Below are positions 8,627 through 18,072 of a DNA stretch of 64,000 bases, in pieces. The stretch is from assembly GCA_019416425.1 (NCBI GenBank), contig DXXK01000052.1:18557-82556 (forward strand), in the 5' to 3' direction. The notes under the pieces are model-generated. The model saw only the letters and a list, made by a program, of their open reading frames with translations, had not been told where the DNA came from and made no database searches. Position 1 is the first letter of the stretch; every line of letters starts with the position of its first letter. The stretch comes from Bacteroidales bacterium (GTDB lineage Bacteria > Bacteroidota > Bacteroidia > Bacteroidales > Muribaculaceae). Position numbers and translations under genes: made by a program.

Positions 8627-10261
8627 TCATAATTCCGGACGATTTTCATCATTCCCGGCAGGTTCCGTCGCAGGATTTCCGCTCTGTTCCTGTACCGGAA
8701 CGGCAGGAATCTCCTCCTCATGTGCGTGTTGGGCCGGCGTCGGTTCCTCCTTGACGGGTGCGGGCTCAGCCTTTGGCTTCTGCCTCACCGTATCCTTGGC
8801 CGCGGACTTCACAGGCTCGGCCGCAACGGGGGCGTGCTCGCCGCTGCGCTGGGTCAGGAACCTGCGCACCTTGTTGACGCTCGATGGCGTGCAGGTGTTG
8901 AACACGTTGAACAAAATCACCAGGTCGGTGATTTTGTTGTCCTCCACATACTGCTTGATGTTGCGGTTGAAGTAACGGAAATCCACTACATGCACCTCGC
9001 CGAACGAATAGAACATGTAACCGGGAACCGTGTTGCCGTACGAATCCTTGATTACCAGAAGTCGGCGGTTGCTCTGCGTGCCTGTATTCACCTTCACAAG
9101 ACTCTGGTCTCCCCCCATGAAGGTCAGGTAGGCCATGCCGGAGCCGTCCTTGAAATGCTTGAAGTAAGGTCCGGTGTAGGGTTTTGTCTCGCTGACAACC
9201 TGATAATTCTTGTTGGCCTTGTAGGTAACATAGGTCGTGGTGTAGTCCAGGCCGCGGGGTGTGTAATATACGAAGTCCTCGGGAGCGTTCTTGACGGCTA
9301 TGTCCTTGGAATATCCGTACATTGTGCCGACGTACTTATGAATCACATGCTTGTCGTAACTGTCCAGGGTCTTGAACGGTACGCCGGCGGTCCTGGCCAG
9401 CTCCTGCGCGGCATAGTAGCCTCCCAACGGAGCCCAGTGATGGTCGGTGCGGAGGTAGATGTCTTCGTTGACATGCGCGGCGAGCGCCGAGTAGGCGTCC
9501 ACGAAGCGGGCCTTGGGCGAAATGTGCTGGCGCACATACTCAATCGGCGGCCGTTGCGGCTTGCTGCATTTTCTGGCCTTCTCCGGCAGGTAGAACTCGG
9601 TGGCCAATGGCGCCACCAGGGAGTAGACCTTGGTGTTGGGGAGTGCCTCGGCGTATTCGTTGATCAGATCCACGTAAGGCTTGATCAGCTTCTCCGTGCC
9701 TCCGAAGGCCATCAAGGCACGCACATTGGAACCGCTGCCGACAATTACAATACCGGCGTTGGCGATCTTGGCGTTCTCGTTTGCCAGAGGATTGTCGATG
9801 TTTTCAGTCACGGGTACGCCGTTGGCATCCTCTGGATTCTCGCCGTCACCGGCGGATGTGCCGGGAACCGGCCCATCGGAAGATGGCCGGAAGGACACCT
9901 GTTCCTCCTCCGGACCCGGCGAGAATCGCATCGCGTCGCGTATGGCCATGCTCATGGTCATGAAATCATCGCGGTACGGCTCGCTGTCGCTGAACCATTG
10001 CGAGATCTCCGATGTCAGCCTGGCCGGCTCCTCGGTGATCCTGCCCATATCGGGAAACTCGGCCAGGTCGCGTTTCTCCAGCTCGGAGTAAGTGGTGCGA
10101 GGGAAGCACATGAACACTACTGTGAAGGCCAGGAAACATACTCCTGCCAGCACCAGATATACTATATGCGCCCCCTTGGAGATAACACGGGGAGCCTGCG
10201 GCTCATGCGCAGACGACACACCCGGCATCTGGGTCTCCTGTTCGTTATTCTGCATCGACAT
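8627..10261 (-). CDS. DHHW family protein (AlgX/AlgJ-like O-acetylation partner)
   Basis: The 544-residue protein has one N-terminal membrane span (about residues 30-52). A periplasmic SGNH-like domain carries the DHHW motif in YLRTDHHWAPLGGYYAA, as in AlgX/AlgJ-type acetyltransferases. The serine-containing segment VIKDSYGN is the expected nucleophile region. The C-terminus is a low-complexity Pro/Glu/Ala-rich tail of about 75 residues. The gene follows an MBOAT acyltransferase by 37 nt, so it probably completes transfer of acetyl groups to a surface polysaccharide. The polysaccharide is not identifiable here. Confidence 0.85.
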   Translation of the reverse strand: MSMQNNEQETQMPGVSSAHEPQAPRVISKGAHIVYLVLAGVCFLAFTVVFMCFPRTTYSELEKRDLAEFPDMGRITEEPARLTSEISQWFSDSEPYRDDFMTMSMAIRDAMRFSPGPEEEQVSFRPSSDGPVPGTSAGDGENPEDANGVPVTENIDNPLANENAKIANAGIVIVGSGSNVRALMAFGGTEKLIKPYVDLINEYAEALPNTKVYSLVAPLATEFYLPEKARKCSKPQRPPIEYVRQHISPKARFVDAYSALAAHVNEDIYLRTDHHWAPLGGYYAAQELARTAGVPFKTLDSYDKHVIHKYVGTMYGYSKDIAVKNAPEDFVYYTPRGLDYTTTYVTYKANKNYQVVSETKPYTGPYFKHFKDGSGMAYLTFMGGDQSLVKVNTGTQSNRRLLVIKDSYGNTVPGYMFYSFGEVHVVDFRYFNRNIKQYVEDNKITDLVILFNVFNTCTPSSVNKVRRFLTQRSGEHAPVAAEPVKSAAKDTVRQKPKAEPAPVKEEPTPAQHAHEEEIPAVPVQEQSGNPATEPAGNDENRPEL

Positions 10262-10298
10262 ATGTCCTAAATTCTATTGGTTCACGATTCCGGATGTT

Positions 10299-11768
10299 TC
10301 AGAATCGGGTATAAATGAAAGCATTGTTTGTAGCGCCCACCAGCAGGGCCACACTGATGACCAGAATCGCCACGGCTATCACCGCGCGCGAGACCTGCAC
10401 CACATATGCTCCGGCGGCAGTACTGCCGTTCGTGGCGATACGGTCGGCCATCTTGGCAAGCTTCGGACGGATGGGCAGACAGAACAGCAATGCGGCTACC
10501 CATAGCCAGAGGTTGTCGGTGATGACGCTCTCTACATCCAGCGGGAGTCCCTGCCATGCGCCAAGCCCGAAAAAGGCGTGGAAGAACTGTCCCAAACGGC
10601 CGAAATCGTCGAAGTAGAACAGTCCCCAGCCAATCACTATCAGAACGATGCTGTAGATATGGAGCAGGAATCCCGGCACTTTCCATCGCAGCAGCGTGTA
10701 CTTCTCAATCATGATGATGAGTCCGAAATAGAGGCCCCACACTATGAAGTTCCAGCTGGCTCCGTGCCACATGCCTGTCAGGAACCATACAGTCATGATA
10801 TTTACAGCCTGATGGCGTCGGTTGCCGCCCAGCGGGATGTAGACGTAGTCGCGGAAGAAAGAGCCGAGGCTCATGTGCCACTTGCGCCAGAAGTCAGTCA
10901 TCGACGTGCAGGTGTAGGGATGATTGAAGTTCTCGGGGAAATGGAAGCCGACGCTGCGGCCCAGTCCGATCGCCATGTCCGAGTAACCGGAGAAATCAAA
11001 GTAAATCTGGAGCGAGAAGGCGATTATGCCTACCCATGCGCCGGCGGCCGAAAGGTTGGAGATGTCGCCCGCAAGCAGCTGCGTGGCGATCTCTCCGAGG
11101 ATATTGGCGAAGATCACCTTCTTGCCCAGGCCGATGAAGAAGCGGTAGGTTCCCTCCGACAGGTCGCATGCGCTGACCGTGCGGTAGTTTATCTCCTGCG
11201 CCACTGTGCCGTAGCGCACGATGGGCCCGGCTATTAGCTGCGGAAACATGGCTATATACAGCAGAAGGTCCAGGAAGTTGCGCTGCACGGGCGAGTCGTT
11301 CCTGTACACATCCACCAGGTAGGATATGGACTGGAAGATGTAGAAGCTGATTCCTATCGGCAGCGCGATGTTGGGTACAGGTACCTCCAGGCCGATGTCG
11401 TTGAGGATTCCGCTGAAGAATCCGAGGTATTTGAAGCTGCCTAAGATTGTCAGGTCCAGCACGACACCGAGGATCAGCCATGCCTTGCGCAGGCCGGGTC
11501 GTCCGGCCGAGGCTATGGATAGTCCGCAGATGTAATTGATCACCACCGACACCAGCATCAGGAACACGTAAACCGGCTCGCCCCAGGAATAGAACACCAG
11601 GGAGAACAGCACCAGCGCCAGGTTGCGCCACATCATGGGTCGTTTCCTGGGAGTGTCGCGTTCCTCACCACGACGGTTCAGGTACTTGTCGAGCCAAGCC
11701 CCACTGCAGTAGGTCAGTATGAAGAATGGAAGGAAAACGAAAATGAAAAGTAAATCGGAGAATACCAT
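10299..11768 (-). CDS. MBOAT family O-acyltransferase (AlgI-like)
   Basis: Polytopic membrane protein of 489 residues that would move acyl groups across the inner membrane for polysaccharide O-acetylation. The catalytic histidine region TGMWHGASWNFIVWG is present, and the SMTDFWRKWHMSLGSFFRDYVYIPLGGNR-type block typical of AlgI/DltB enzymes is clear. Many hydrophobic helices are visible from the first residues. It lies 6 nt after the SGNH hydrolase gene and 37 nt before the DHHW gene, forming a three-gene O-acetylation operon. Confidence 0.93.
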   Translation of the reverse strand: MVFSDLLFIFVFLPFFILTYCSGAWLDKYLNRRGEERDTPRKRPMMWRNLALVLFSLVFYSWGEPVYVFLMLVSVVINYICGLSIASAGRPGLRKAWLILGVVLDLTILGSFKYLGFFSGILNDIGLEVPVPNIALPIGISFYIFQSISYLVDVYRNDSPVQRNFLDLLLYIAMFPQLIAGPIVRYGTVAQEINYRTVSACDLSEGTYRFFIGLGKKVIFANILGEIATQLLAGDISNLSAAGAWVGIIAFSLQIYFDFSGYSDMAIGLGRSVGFHFPENFNHPYTCTSMTDFWRKWHMSLGSFFRDYVYIPLGGNRRHQAVNIMTVWFLTGMWHGASWNFIVWGLYFGLIIMIEKYTLLRWKVPGFLLHIYSIVLIVIGWGLFYFDDFGRLGQFFHAFFGLGAWQGLPLDVESVITDNLWLWVAALLFCLPIRPKLAKMADRIATNGSTAAGAYVVQVSRAVIAVAILVISVALLVGATNNAFIYTRF

Positions 11769-11774
11769 CTTCTT

Positions 11775-12590
11775 TTATATTTTTGAGATGACGTAACGCG
11801 CCAGAAGTTCCGCGCCACGCGGATTGGTGTGTACGCCGTCCGAGGTATTGGTTAGGATAATTGATTCCTGTTCCTTGCGTATATCCACGTCTATATCGGG
11901 ACGCAGGACTGTCAGGCCGAGCCGACGCCCTGTGTCGGCGATGATTTCGCTGACCAGCCGGATTCGCCATACGGGTGCTTTGGTCATCTCGGCAGGTGTC
12001 ATCAGCACCATCCGGGCATCGGGGAATGCCTTCCGGAGCGTGTCGCACACCAGCACGATGCTGTATTGCAGAGACGTGCATTCCGCCGGGATGACGTCCT
12101 GTGCGGAGGTCTGCCGTGTTGCGTCGAAGATTCCGGGACGTTTGTCGAAAAACCAGGCGTCGTTGGCTCCGGCATATAGGAATATAAGTTCTGGAGAGTA
12201 TGATGGATCAGCCTGGGCAGCCTTGATCAGTCGCAGGGCCTGGGGGTAGAGTACGTTCTCGTCATCGAGGACCTCGGAATATGCCGAAATGTCGCCTCGT
12301 GTTGTCTTGGTGTTGGTCCATGTCGCGCCGCTGCGCGCATAGATGTCGATATGTTTAGGATTGGCGAGTAGCTTCAGGAAATGTGTCCAGCCGCGGGGGT
12401 TCTGGCAGGAGTCGCCTCCGATCCACGACATGGAGTCGCCGAGCACGGCCACGCGGATAGCCGACAGGTCGCTTTGACCGGCCTGTTCCGGAAGGCAGAC
12501 GGACTGCTGGTGCGGCTCATGCGCTTCAGCTCCCTGTGCCATCGCCAATGTCAAGACGCATATCGCAACTATCCAAATGAGACGTCTCAT
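11775..12590 (-). CDS. Secreted SGNH/GDSL hydrolase
   Basis: The 271-residue protein has an N-terminal signal peptide (MRRLIWIVAICVLTLAMAQG, cleavage near AEA). The block I nucleophile motif VAVLGDSMSWIGG and the block V catalytic pair DGVHTN are intact, and the block III Asn segment is YAGANDAWF. Family members are esterases or acetyltransferases. With the MBOAT and DHHW genes immediately downstream, a role in adding or removing O-acetyl groups on an exported glycan is likely. Confidence 0.87.
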   Translation of the reverse strand: MRRLIWIVAICVLTLAMAQGAEAHEPHQQSVCLPEQAGQSDLSAIRVAVLGDSMSWIGGDSCQNPRGWTHFLKLLANPKHIDIYARSGATWTNTKTTRGDISAYSEVLDDENVLYPQALRLIKAAQADPSYSPELIFLYAGANDAWFFDKRPGIFDATRQTSAQDVIPAECTSLQYSIVLVCDTLRKAFPDARMVLMTPAEMTKAPVWRIRLVSEIIADTGRRLGLTVLRPDIDVDIRKEQESIILTNTSDGVHTNPRGAELLARYVISKI

Positions 12591-12940
12591 CCTATTCCTT
12601 ATATTATCCTCAGTTATAATATCCTTATCTTTTCTACCTAAGAATATTTAACGTACTTCCCAGCCAGTTTCGTTTATATACCGCACAAAAACTTCAATGA
12701 TTTAATCAAAGATGCTTTATAATTGTCATTTTTATCAATCAATATAGAATGTTTTTTGAATTTGGACCGGAAACCTTAGGGAATTTTTGAGATTTTTTCG
12801 TAATTAATATTAAATATTCGACATATTTTATGTACTTTTGTGTTTGAAAGATAGAAAACGCAGAAGAGGACGTGGTCCTCACGGTTTGAAACAACCGTCA
12901 CGGAGCATATAAAAGATTAATACTCTATATTTATAACCCG
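12591..12940. other. Divergent intergenic region with structured leader of the phosphohexomutase gene
   Basis: A 350-bp AT-rich gap between divergent genes. It holds a plus-strand -7 box TACTTTTG (12833-12840). Two adjacent hairpins follow in the transcribed leader: gaggac/gtcctc (12866-12880) and acggtt/aaccgt (12881-12898). I see no ORF and no recognisable promoter for the minus-strand SGNH operon. Confidence 0.55.
12833..12840 (+). promoter_or_regulatory. Promoter -7 box of the phosphohexomutase gene
   Basis: TACTTTTG fits TAnnTTTG about 100 nt before the start codon. A matching -33 element is not evident. Confidence 0.5.
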
Positions 12941-14692
12941 ATGAGTAACGAGACATTATTGCAAGAAGTTACGGTGCGCGCCCAGAAGTGGCTCAGCCCG
13001 GAATACGACGAGGAGACTCGCAAGGAAGTACAGGCACTGCTTGATGCCGAGGACAAGACCCCTCTGATCGAGGCCTTTTACAAGGACCTGGAGTTCGGCA
13101 CAGGCGGCCTGCGCGGCATCATGGGCGTCGGCACGAACCGCATGAACCGCTACACCGTGGGTGCAGCCACCCAAGGACTTGCCAATTACCTGAAGGACTG
13201 CTTCAAGGATCTGCCGCAGATCAGCGTGGCCGTAGGCCATGACGTGCGCCACAACAGCCGCCAGTTCGCCGAACTGACTGCAGACATCTTCAGCGCAAAC
13301 GGCATCAAGGTCTACCTGTTCGACGGTCCCTGCCCCACTCCCGAGGTCAGCTACGCCATCCGTAAACTGGGATGCCAGAGCGGCGTGATGGTGACGGCCA
13401 GCCACAACCCCAAGGAATACAACGGCTACAAGGCATACTGGAGCGACGGCGCCCAGATGATCGCCCCCCACGACGTCAAGACCATCGAGTACGTAAACCA
13501 GATCAAGAGCAACGACCAGATCAACTTCAACGCCAACAAGGACCTGATCCAGATCATCGGCAAGGACATCGACGAGCAGTTCCTGGCCGATATCCACACC
13601 TTGAGCCTGGATCCCGAGGCCGACAAGCGCCACAAGGACATGAAGATCGTGTACACCCCCATCCACGGCACAGGCCTGCGCCTGATGTATGACTCGCTGA
13701 AGCTATGGGGCTTCGAGAACGTGATTCATGTTCACGCACAGGACATCCAGGACGGCGACTTCCCCACCGTGGTCAGCCCCAATCCCGAGAACTCCGAGGC
13801 AATGCACATGGCCGTGGAGAAAGCACGCGAGACTGGTGCCAGCATCGTGATGGCGTCCGACCCAGACGCCGACCGCGTCGGTCTGGTGGTACGCGACAAG
13901 GAAGGCAACTACCAGCTGGTCAACGGCAACCAGATCTGCATGCTCCTTATATATTACATCATCACCAAGAACGTCGAGAAGAACCTGCTGAACGGCTCCG
14001 AGTACGTGGTCAAGACCATCGTGACCACCGAGACCATCAAGCGCATAGCCGACGCCAACGGCATCAAGTGCTTCGACTGCTTCACCGGCTTCAAGTGGAT
14101 CGCCAACGTGATGCGCGAGATGGAGACCACCGGCCGTTACCTGGGCGGCGGCGAGGAGAGCTACGGTTTTCTGGCCGAGACCTTCGTGCGCGACAAGGAC
14201 TCGATTTCGGCCAACTCCCTGATGGCCGAGTGCGCAGCATGGGCAGCCGACAAGGGCATGAACCTGTACGAGGTGCTGGTTGACATCTACGCCAAGTACG
14301 GATTCTCGCGCGAGCGTGGCGTCAGCGTAGTACGTCCCGGCAAGTCCGGCGCCGACGAGATCGTTGCCATGATGAAGAACTTCCGGGAGAACCCGCCCAA
14401 GAGCCTGGCCGGAAGCCCAGTGACCTGCATCAAGGACTACAGCGACCTGAACTGCCACGACCTGAAGGGCGGAACAGTCACCAAGATGGACTTCCCCACC
14501 ACCAGCAACGTGCTGCAGTTCTTCACCGAGGCCGGCGACAAGGTATCCGTCCGTCCCTCCGGCACGGAACCAAAGATTAAGTTCTACGTCGAGGTACGCG
14601 AGGACATGAAGGACAAGGCCGACTACGAGGCAACAGTGACCAAGGCCGAGAAGCACATCGACAAGGTCTTGGAGGACTTAGGCGCGAAATAA
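12941..14692 (+). CDS. Phospho-sugar mutase (phosphoglucomutase/phosphomannomutase family)
   Basis: Alpha-D-phosphohexomutase that interconverts hexose 1- and 6-phosphates. The 583 residues fit the long bacterial/eukaryal-type branch. The active phosphoserine is Ser154 in VTASHNPKEYNGYK, and the metal-binding loop is DPDADR at 307-312. The sugar-binding loop GGGEESYGF and the C-terminal phosphate-binding RPSGTEPKIKFY are intact. Substrate preference cannot be read from the motifs alone. The flavin reductase gene follows after 10 nt. Confidence 0.95.
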   Translation: MSNETLLQEVTVRAQKWLSPEYDEETRKEVQALLDAEDKTPLIEAFYKDLEFGTGGLRGIMGVGTNRMNRYTVGAATQGLANYLKDCFKDLPQISVAVGHDVRHNSRQFAELTADIFSANGIKVYLFDGPCPTPEVSYAIRKLGCQSGVMVTASHNPKEYNGYKAYWSDGAQMIAPHDVKTIEYVNQIKSNDQINFNANKDLIQIIGKDIDEQFLADIHTLSLDPEADKRHKDMKIVYTPIHGTGLRLMYDSLKLWGFENVIHVHAQDIQDGDFPTVVSPNPENSEAMHMAVEKARETGASIVMASDPDADRVGLVVRDKEGNYQLVNGNQICMLLIYYIITKNVEKNLLNGSEYVVKTIVTTETIKRIADANGIKCFDCFTGFKWIANVMREMETTGRYLGGGEESYGFLAETFVRDKDSISANSLMAECAAWAADKGMNLYEVLVDIYAKYGFSRERGVSVVRPGKSGADEIVAMMKNFRENPPKSLAGSPVTCIKDYSDLNCHDLKGGTVTKMDFPTTSNVLQFFTEAGDKVSVRPSGTEPKIKFYVEVREDMKDKADYEATVTKAEKHIDKVLEDLGAK

Positions 14693-14702
14693 ACCCCGCA
14701 CA

Positions 14703-15281
14703 ATGGGCAAACTGAACTGGAAGGCAGGCACCATGGTATATCCATTGCCTGCCGCCCTTGTCTCAGCGGGGGCCACTCCTCAGGAATGGAACCTTCTCAC
14801 CGTGGCGTGGATAGGCACCGTCTGCTCCGACCCCGCAATGCTCAGTATCTCCGTGCGTCCGGAACGACACACGTTCCCGCTGATAATGCGCAACATGGAG
14901 TTCACCGTCAACCTCACCACCGTCGACATGGCCCGCGCCACGGACTGGTGCGGCGTGCGAAGCGGCGTCGACTTCGACAAATGGAAGGAGACCGGCCTGA
15001 CACCGATGCCTGGCGTCAAGGTGAAGTCTCCCACCGTGGAGCAGAGTCCCGTCAGCATCGAATGCCGCGTCAAGTCGTCGGTGGACTTAGGGTCGCACAC
15101 CATGATCATCGGCCAGGTGCTGAACGTCCGCGCCGACGAGCGGTACATGGACCCCGAGACCGGACGCTTCATGATGGAGAAGGCCAACCTGTTGGTATAT
15201 GTCCACGGCCATTACTACGCTCTGGGCGAGATGATCGGCAAGTTCGGATTCTCAGTGCAGGGACAGAAGAAAAAGTCCTGA
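14703..15281 (+). CDS. Flavin reductase family protein
   Basis: FMN-binding split-barrel protein of 192 residues with the family features TVAWIGTVCSDPAMLSISVR and a conserved NLTTVDMARATDWCGVRSG block. Such proteins bind FMN and reduce flavins or unknown acceptors with NAD(P)H. No partner oxygenase is next to it. It probably shares the mutase transcript, since it starts 10 nt after that gene, and a terminator follows. Confidence 0.9.
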   Translation: MGKLNWKAGTMVYPLPAALVSAGATPQEWNLLTVAWIGTVCSDPAMLSISVRPERHTFPLIMRNMEFTVNLTTVDMARATDWCGVRSGVDFDKWKETGLTPMPGVKVKSPTVEQSPVSIECRVKSSVDLGSHTMIIGQVLNVRADERYMDPETGRFMMEKANLLVYVHGHYYALGEMIGKFGFSVQGQKKKS

Positions 15282-15342
15282 GACCCGGCATTCCATACAC
15301 GTCAAGACCGCACGGAAACGCGCGGAAGACATATTCCATATC

Positions 15343-15380
15343 AAATCGGATTCCACCTGTGGATTCCGATTTTTATTTTT
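15343..15380 (+). terminator. Terminator after the flavin reductase gene
   Basis: A near-perfect inverted repeat (15343-15355 with 15360-15372, one mismatch) is followed by the T-rich tract tttatttttc. Confidence 0.75.
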
Positions 15381-15393
15381 CATAAATTTGTCG

Positions 15394-15401
15394 TAACTTT
15401 G
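15394..15401 (+). promoter_or_regulatory. Promoter -7 box of the PBP1A gene
   Basis: TAACTTTG matches TAnnTTTG, 43 nt before the start codon and just after the terminator. The -33 element is not clear. Confidence 0.5.
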
Positions 15402-15443
15402 CAAATTAAGTAAGGCCCACCTTAAGGGCACATAGACCTACTT

Positions 15444-17933
15444 ATGGCAAACATAGACGACAACGACACCCTATACAATCTTGAGGAGGAGACCGGAGGC
15501 CGAGGAACGAAAGGACGCCGGCACGCCCGTCGCAACAGCATCATAGTTAAGTGGATGTGGATACTGTTCCTGTCCATCGGATTCCTGATAGTGTTCCTGA
15601 TGCTCCTGATCTACAACGGAGTGATCGGCTACATGCCTCCCATCGAGGAGCTGGAAGACCCGCACGACAAGCTTGCGTCGCTGGTCTACGCCTCGGACGG
15701 CTCTGAGCTGGGACGCTACTACTACGGCGCAGGCAACCGCGTCTACACCGATTACAACGGTATTTCGCCGTACGTGATCAGCGCGCTGGTGGCCACGGAG
15801 GACGTCCGTTTCCGCGAGCACTCTGGCATCGACTTCAAGGCCCTGGGCCGTACGGCGTTCAAGACCCTCCTGATGGGCGACAAATCGTCGGGAGGCGCGT
15901 CGACAATAACCCAGCAGCTGGCCAAGCAGCTCTACTCCCAGCCCAGTTCCAACCTGTTCAAGCGCGCGTTGCAGAAGCCTATCGAGTGGATGATAGCCGT
16001 CAAGCTGGAACGGTTCTACACCAAGGACGAAATCATCAACATGTACCTGAACCGCTTCGACTTCCTGAACAACGCAGTGGGCATCAAGACGGCCGCGAAC
16101 GTCTACTTCGGCAAGGAGCCCCGCGAGCTGAAGGTGGAGGAGGCCGCCATGCTGGTGGGCATGCTCAAGAATCCCAGCTATTTCAATCCCCTGCGACACG
16201 AGGAACGCACCATAGCGCGCCGCAACACAGTCTTCGACCAGATGGTCAAGGCCGGCTTCCTTACACAAGCCGAACGCGACTCGCTGGCCAACCTGCCGTT
16301 AGGTCTGGACTATCATAAGGTTGATCACAAGGTGGGAGGCTCGCCGTACCTGCGCGAGGAAATCCGCCGACTGATGACCTCCAAGAAGCCTGAACGTCCC
16401 GACCGCAGCAAGTATCCCGACAAGTCGTCGTACCTGACGGCCATGGGAATCTACAACACCGACTCCACAGCCTGGGAGGAGAATCCCCTGTACGGCTGGA
16501 TCCTGAAGAATCCCAAGCCCGACGGCTCGTACTATAACCTATACACCGATGGTCTGAGGATCTACACCAGCATCGACCCGAAGATGCAGGAATACGCAGA
16601 ACAGGCGGTCTACGAGCATCTTGGCGGCTACCTGCAGCCGGCCTTCGAGCGCGAGAAGCGCGGCTCGCCGACCGGTCCTTACACCACCAACACCAACGAG
16701 CTGAGCCGTGCAAGCGTGCAGCGCCTCATCAAGAACGCCATCCGGCAGACCGAGCGCTACCGCATCATGAAACAGGTCGGAGCATCGCAGGAGGAGATCG
16801 ACAAGGCGTTCCACACCAAGTACACAATGGACATTTTCGCCTACGTCAAGAAGACCGTCACGGAGAACGGCCGCTCCGTTACGCGCATAGTTCCCGGCAC
16901 CAAGACCGTGGAGATGACTCCGTACGATTCGCTGCTGTACATGAAGACCATACTTCGCACGGGCCTGATGAGCATGGACCCCGCCTCAGGTTATGTCAAG
17001 GCATACGTGGGCGGTCCAGACTTCACGCACTTCCAGTACGACATGGTGTCGCGCGGGCGCCGTCAGATCGGTTCGACGGCCAAGCCCTTCCTGTACACCC
17101 TGGCGATGGAACAGGACTACACCCCCTGCTCCATGTTCAGCAACACCCAGCCGGTGTTCGGCAACTGGGCGCCACGTAACTCAAGCAGCGCACGTGTGGG
17201 CCAGATGGTGGACCTGCGCTGGGCCCTGACCAACTCCAACAACTGGATCTCGGCACGTCTGATACACGAGCTGACGCCCGGCGCGCTGGCCAACAAGATG
17301 CGCATGTTCGGAATCACCGGTCATATCGACCCTGTGCTGCCGCTGTGCCTCGGAACGGTCGACGTCCCCGTGGGCCAGATGGTGGGAGCCTTCACCGCAT
17401 TCGCCAACCAGGGCATCCGCACCGATCCCGTGTTCGTGACACGCATCGAGGACAACCAGGGCAACCTGATATACTCGGCCGTGCCGCACCGCACGGAGGT
17501 GATGAGCGAGGACGCATACTACAAGATTGTCTCCATCCTGCTCAACGTGGTGGACAGCGGTACGGGCGCAAGCCTCCGCAGCCGCTACAACATCCGCGCC
17601 GAGATGGGAGGCAAGACCGGTACCACCAACTCCAACTCCGACTCCTGGTTCATGGCGTTCACGCCCGAGCTGGTGACCGGCGTCTGGGTCGGTGGCGAGG
17701 AACGATACATACACTTCAACACCATGGCATTCGGCCAGGGCGCACGCGCGGCACTGCCTATCTACGGCCTGTATATGCAGAAGGTCTACGGCGACAAGAC
17801 GCTGCCCTACTCCCAGGACACCAAGTTCGGGTTCCCAGAGGGCTTCGCTCCTTGCGACGGCGACGACTCGCCTTATACGTCGACCGTCGTGGATACCGAG
17901 CCTGAGGATACCGGAATCGGCGTGTTTGAATAA
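15444..17933 (+). CDS. Class A penicillin-binding protein 1A (transglycosylase/transpeptidase)
   Basis: Bifunctional murein synthase of 829 residues anchored by one span at about 35-58. The GT51 glycosyltransferase domain has the catalytic Glu119 in ATEDVRFREHSGID and the STITQQLAKQLY block. The transpeptidase domain has the nucleophile Ser544 in GSTAKPF, the SNN motif in LTNSNNWISA, and KTG in GGKTGTTN. The C-terminus ends in a short acidic tail. The N-terminal cytoplasmic part is basic (GTKGRRHARR). Confidence 0.96.
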   Translation: MANIDDNDTLYNLEEETGGRGTKGRRHARRNSIIVKWMWILFLSIGFLIVFLMLLIYNGVIGYMPPIEELEDPHDKLASLVYASDGSELGRYYYGAGNRVYTDYNGISPYVISALVATEDVRFREHSGIDFKALGRTAFKTLLMGDKSSGGASTITQQLAKQLYSQPSSNLFKRALQKPIEWMIAVKLERFYTKDEIINMYLNRFDFLNNAVGIKTAANVYFGKEPRELKVEEAAMLVGMLKNPSYFNPLRHEERTIARRNTVFDQMVKAGFLTQAERDSLANLPLGLDYHKVDHKVGGSPYLREEIRRLMTSKKPERPDRSKYPDKSSYLTAMGIYNTDSTAWEENPLYGWILKNPKPDGSYYNLYTDGLRIYTSIDPKMQEYAEQAVYEHLGGYLQPAFEREKRGSPTGPYTTNTNELSRASVQRLIKNAIRQTERYRIMKQVGASQEEIDKAFHTKYTMDIFAYVKKTVTENGRSVTRIVPGTKTVEMTPYDSLLYMKTILRTGLMSMDPASGYVKAYVGGPDFTHFQYDMVSRGRRQIGSTAKPFLYTLAMEQDYTPCSMFSNTQPVFGNWAPRNSSSARVGQMVDLRWALTNSNNWISARLIHELTPGALANKMRMFGITGHIDPVLPLCLGTVDVPVGQMVGAFTAFANQGIRTDPVFVTRIEDNQGNLIYSAVPHRTEVMSEDAYYKIVSILLNVVDSGTGASLRSRYNIRAEMGGKTGTTNSNSDSWFMAFTPELVTGVWVGGEERYIHFNTMAFGQGARAALPIYGLYMQKVYGDKTLPYSQDTKFGFPEGFAPCDGDDSPYTSTVVDTEPEDTGIGVFE

Positions 17934-17981
17934 TTTATGACCCGATAGGCGATTTTTACAACCTAAAATTTGGTCATTTGA

Positions 17982-18002
17982 CGCTAAAAGACTATTTTAG
18001 CG
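17982..18002 (+). other. Hairpin in the PBP1A to carboxyltransferase spacer
   Basis: cgctaaaa (17982-17989) pairs with ttttagcg (17995-18002). No T-run follows, so I do not call it a terminator. It could be a leader structure of the biotinyl-domain gene that starts 70 nt downstream. Confidence 0.35.
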
Positions 18003-18072
18003 GCTAATTAAGGAAATCTATCCGTAATTGTCCACGGACAAGCCACGGAACTTACTTTTAATACCAAGAAAC

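Noticed and set aside
17941..18072. Riboswitch before the biotinyl carboxyltransferase
   Set aside because: Only one small hairpin is seen, and nothing matches a riboswitch class I can recognise.
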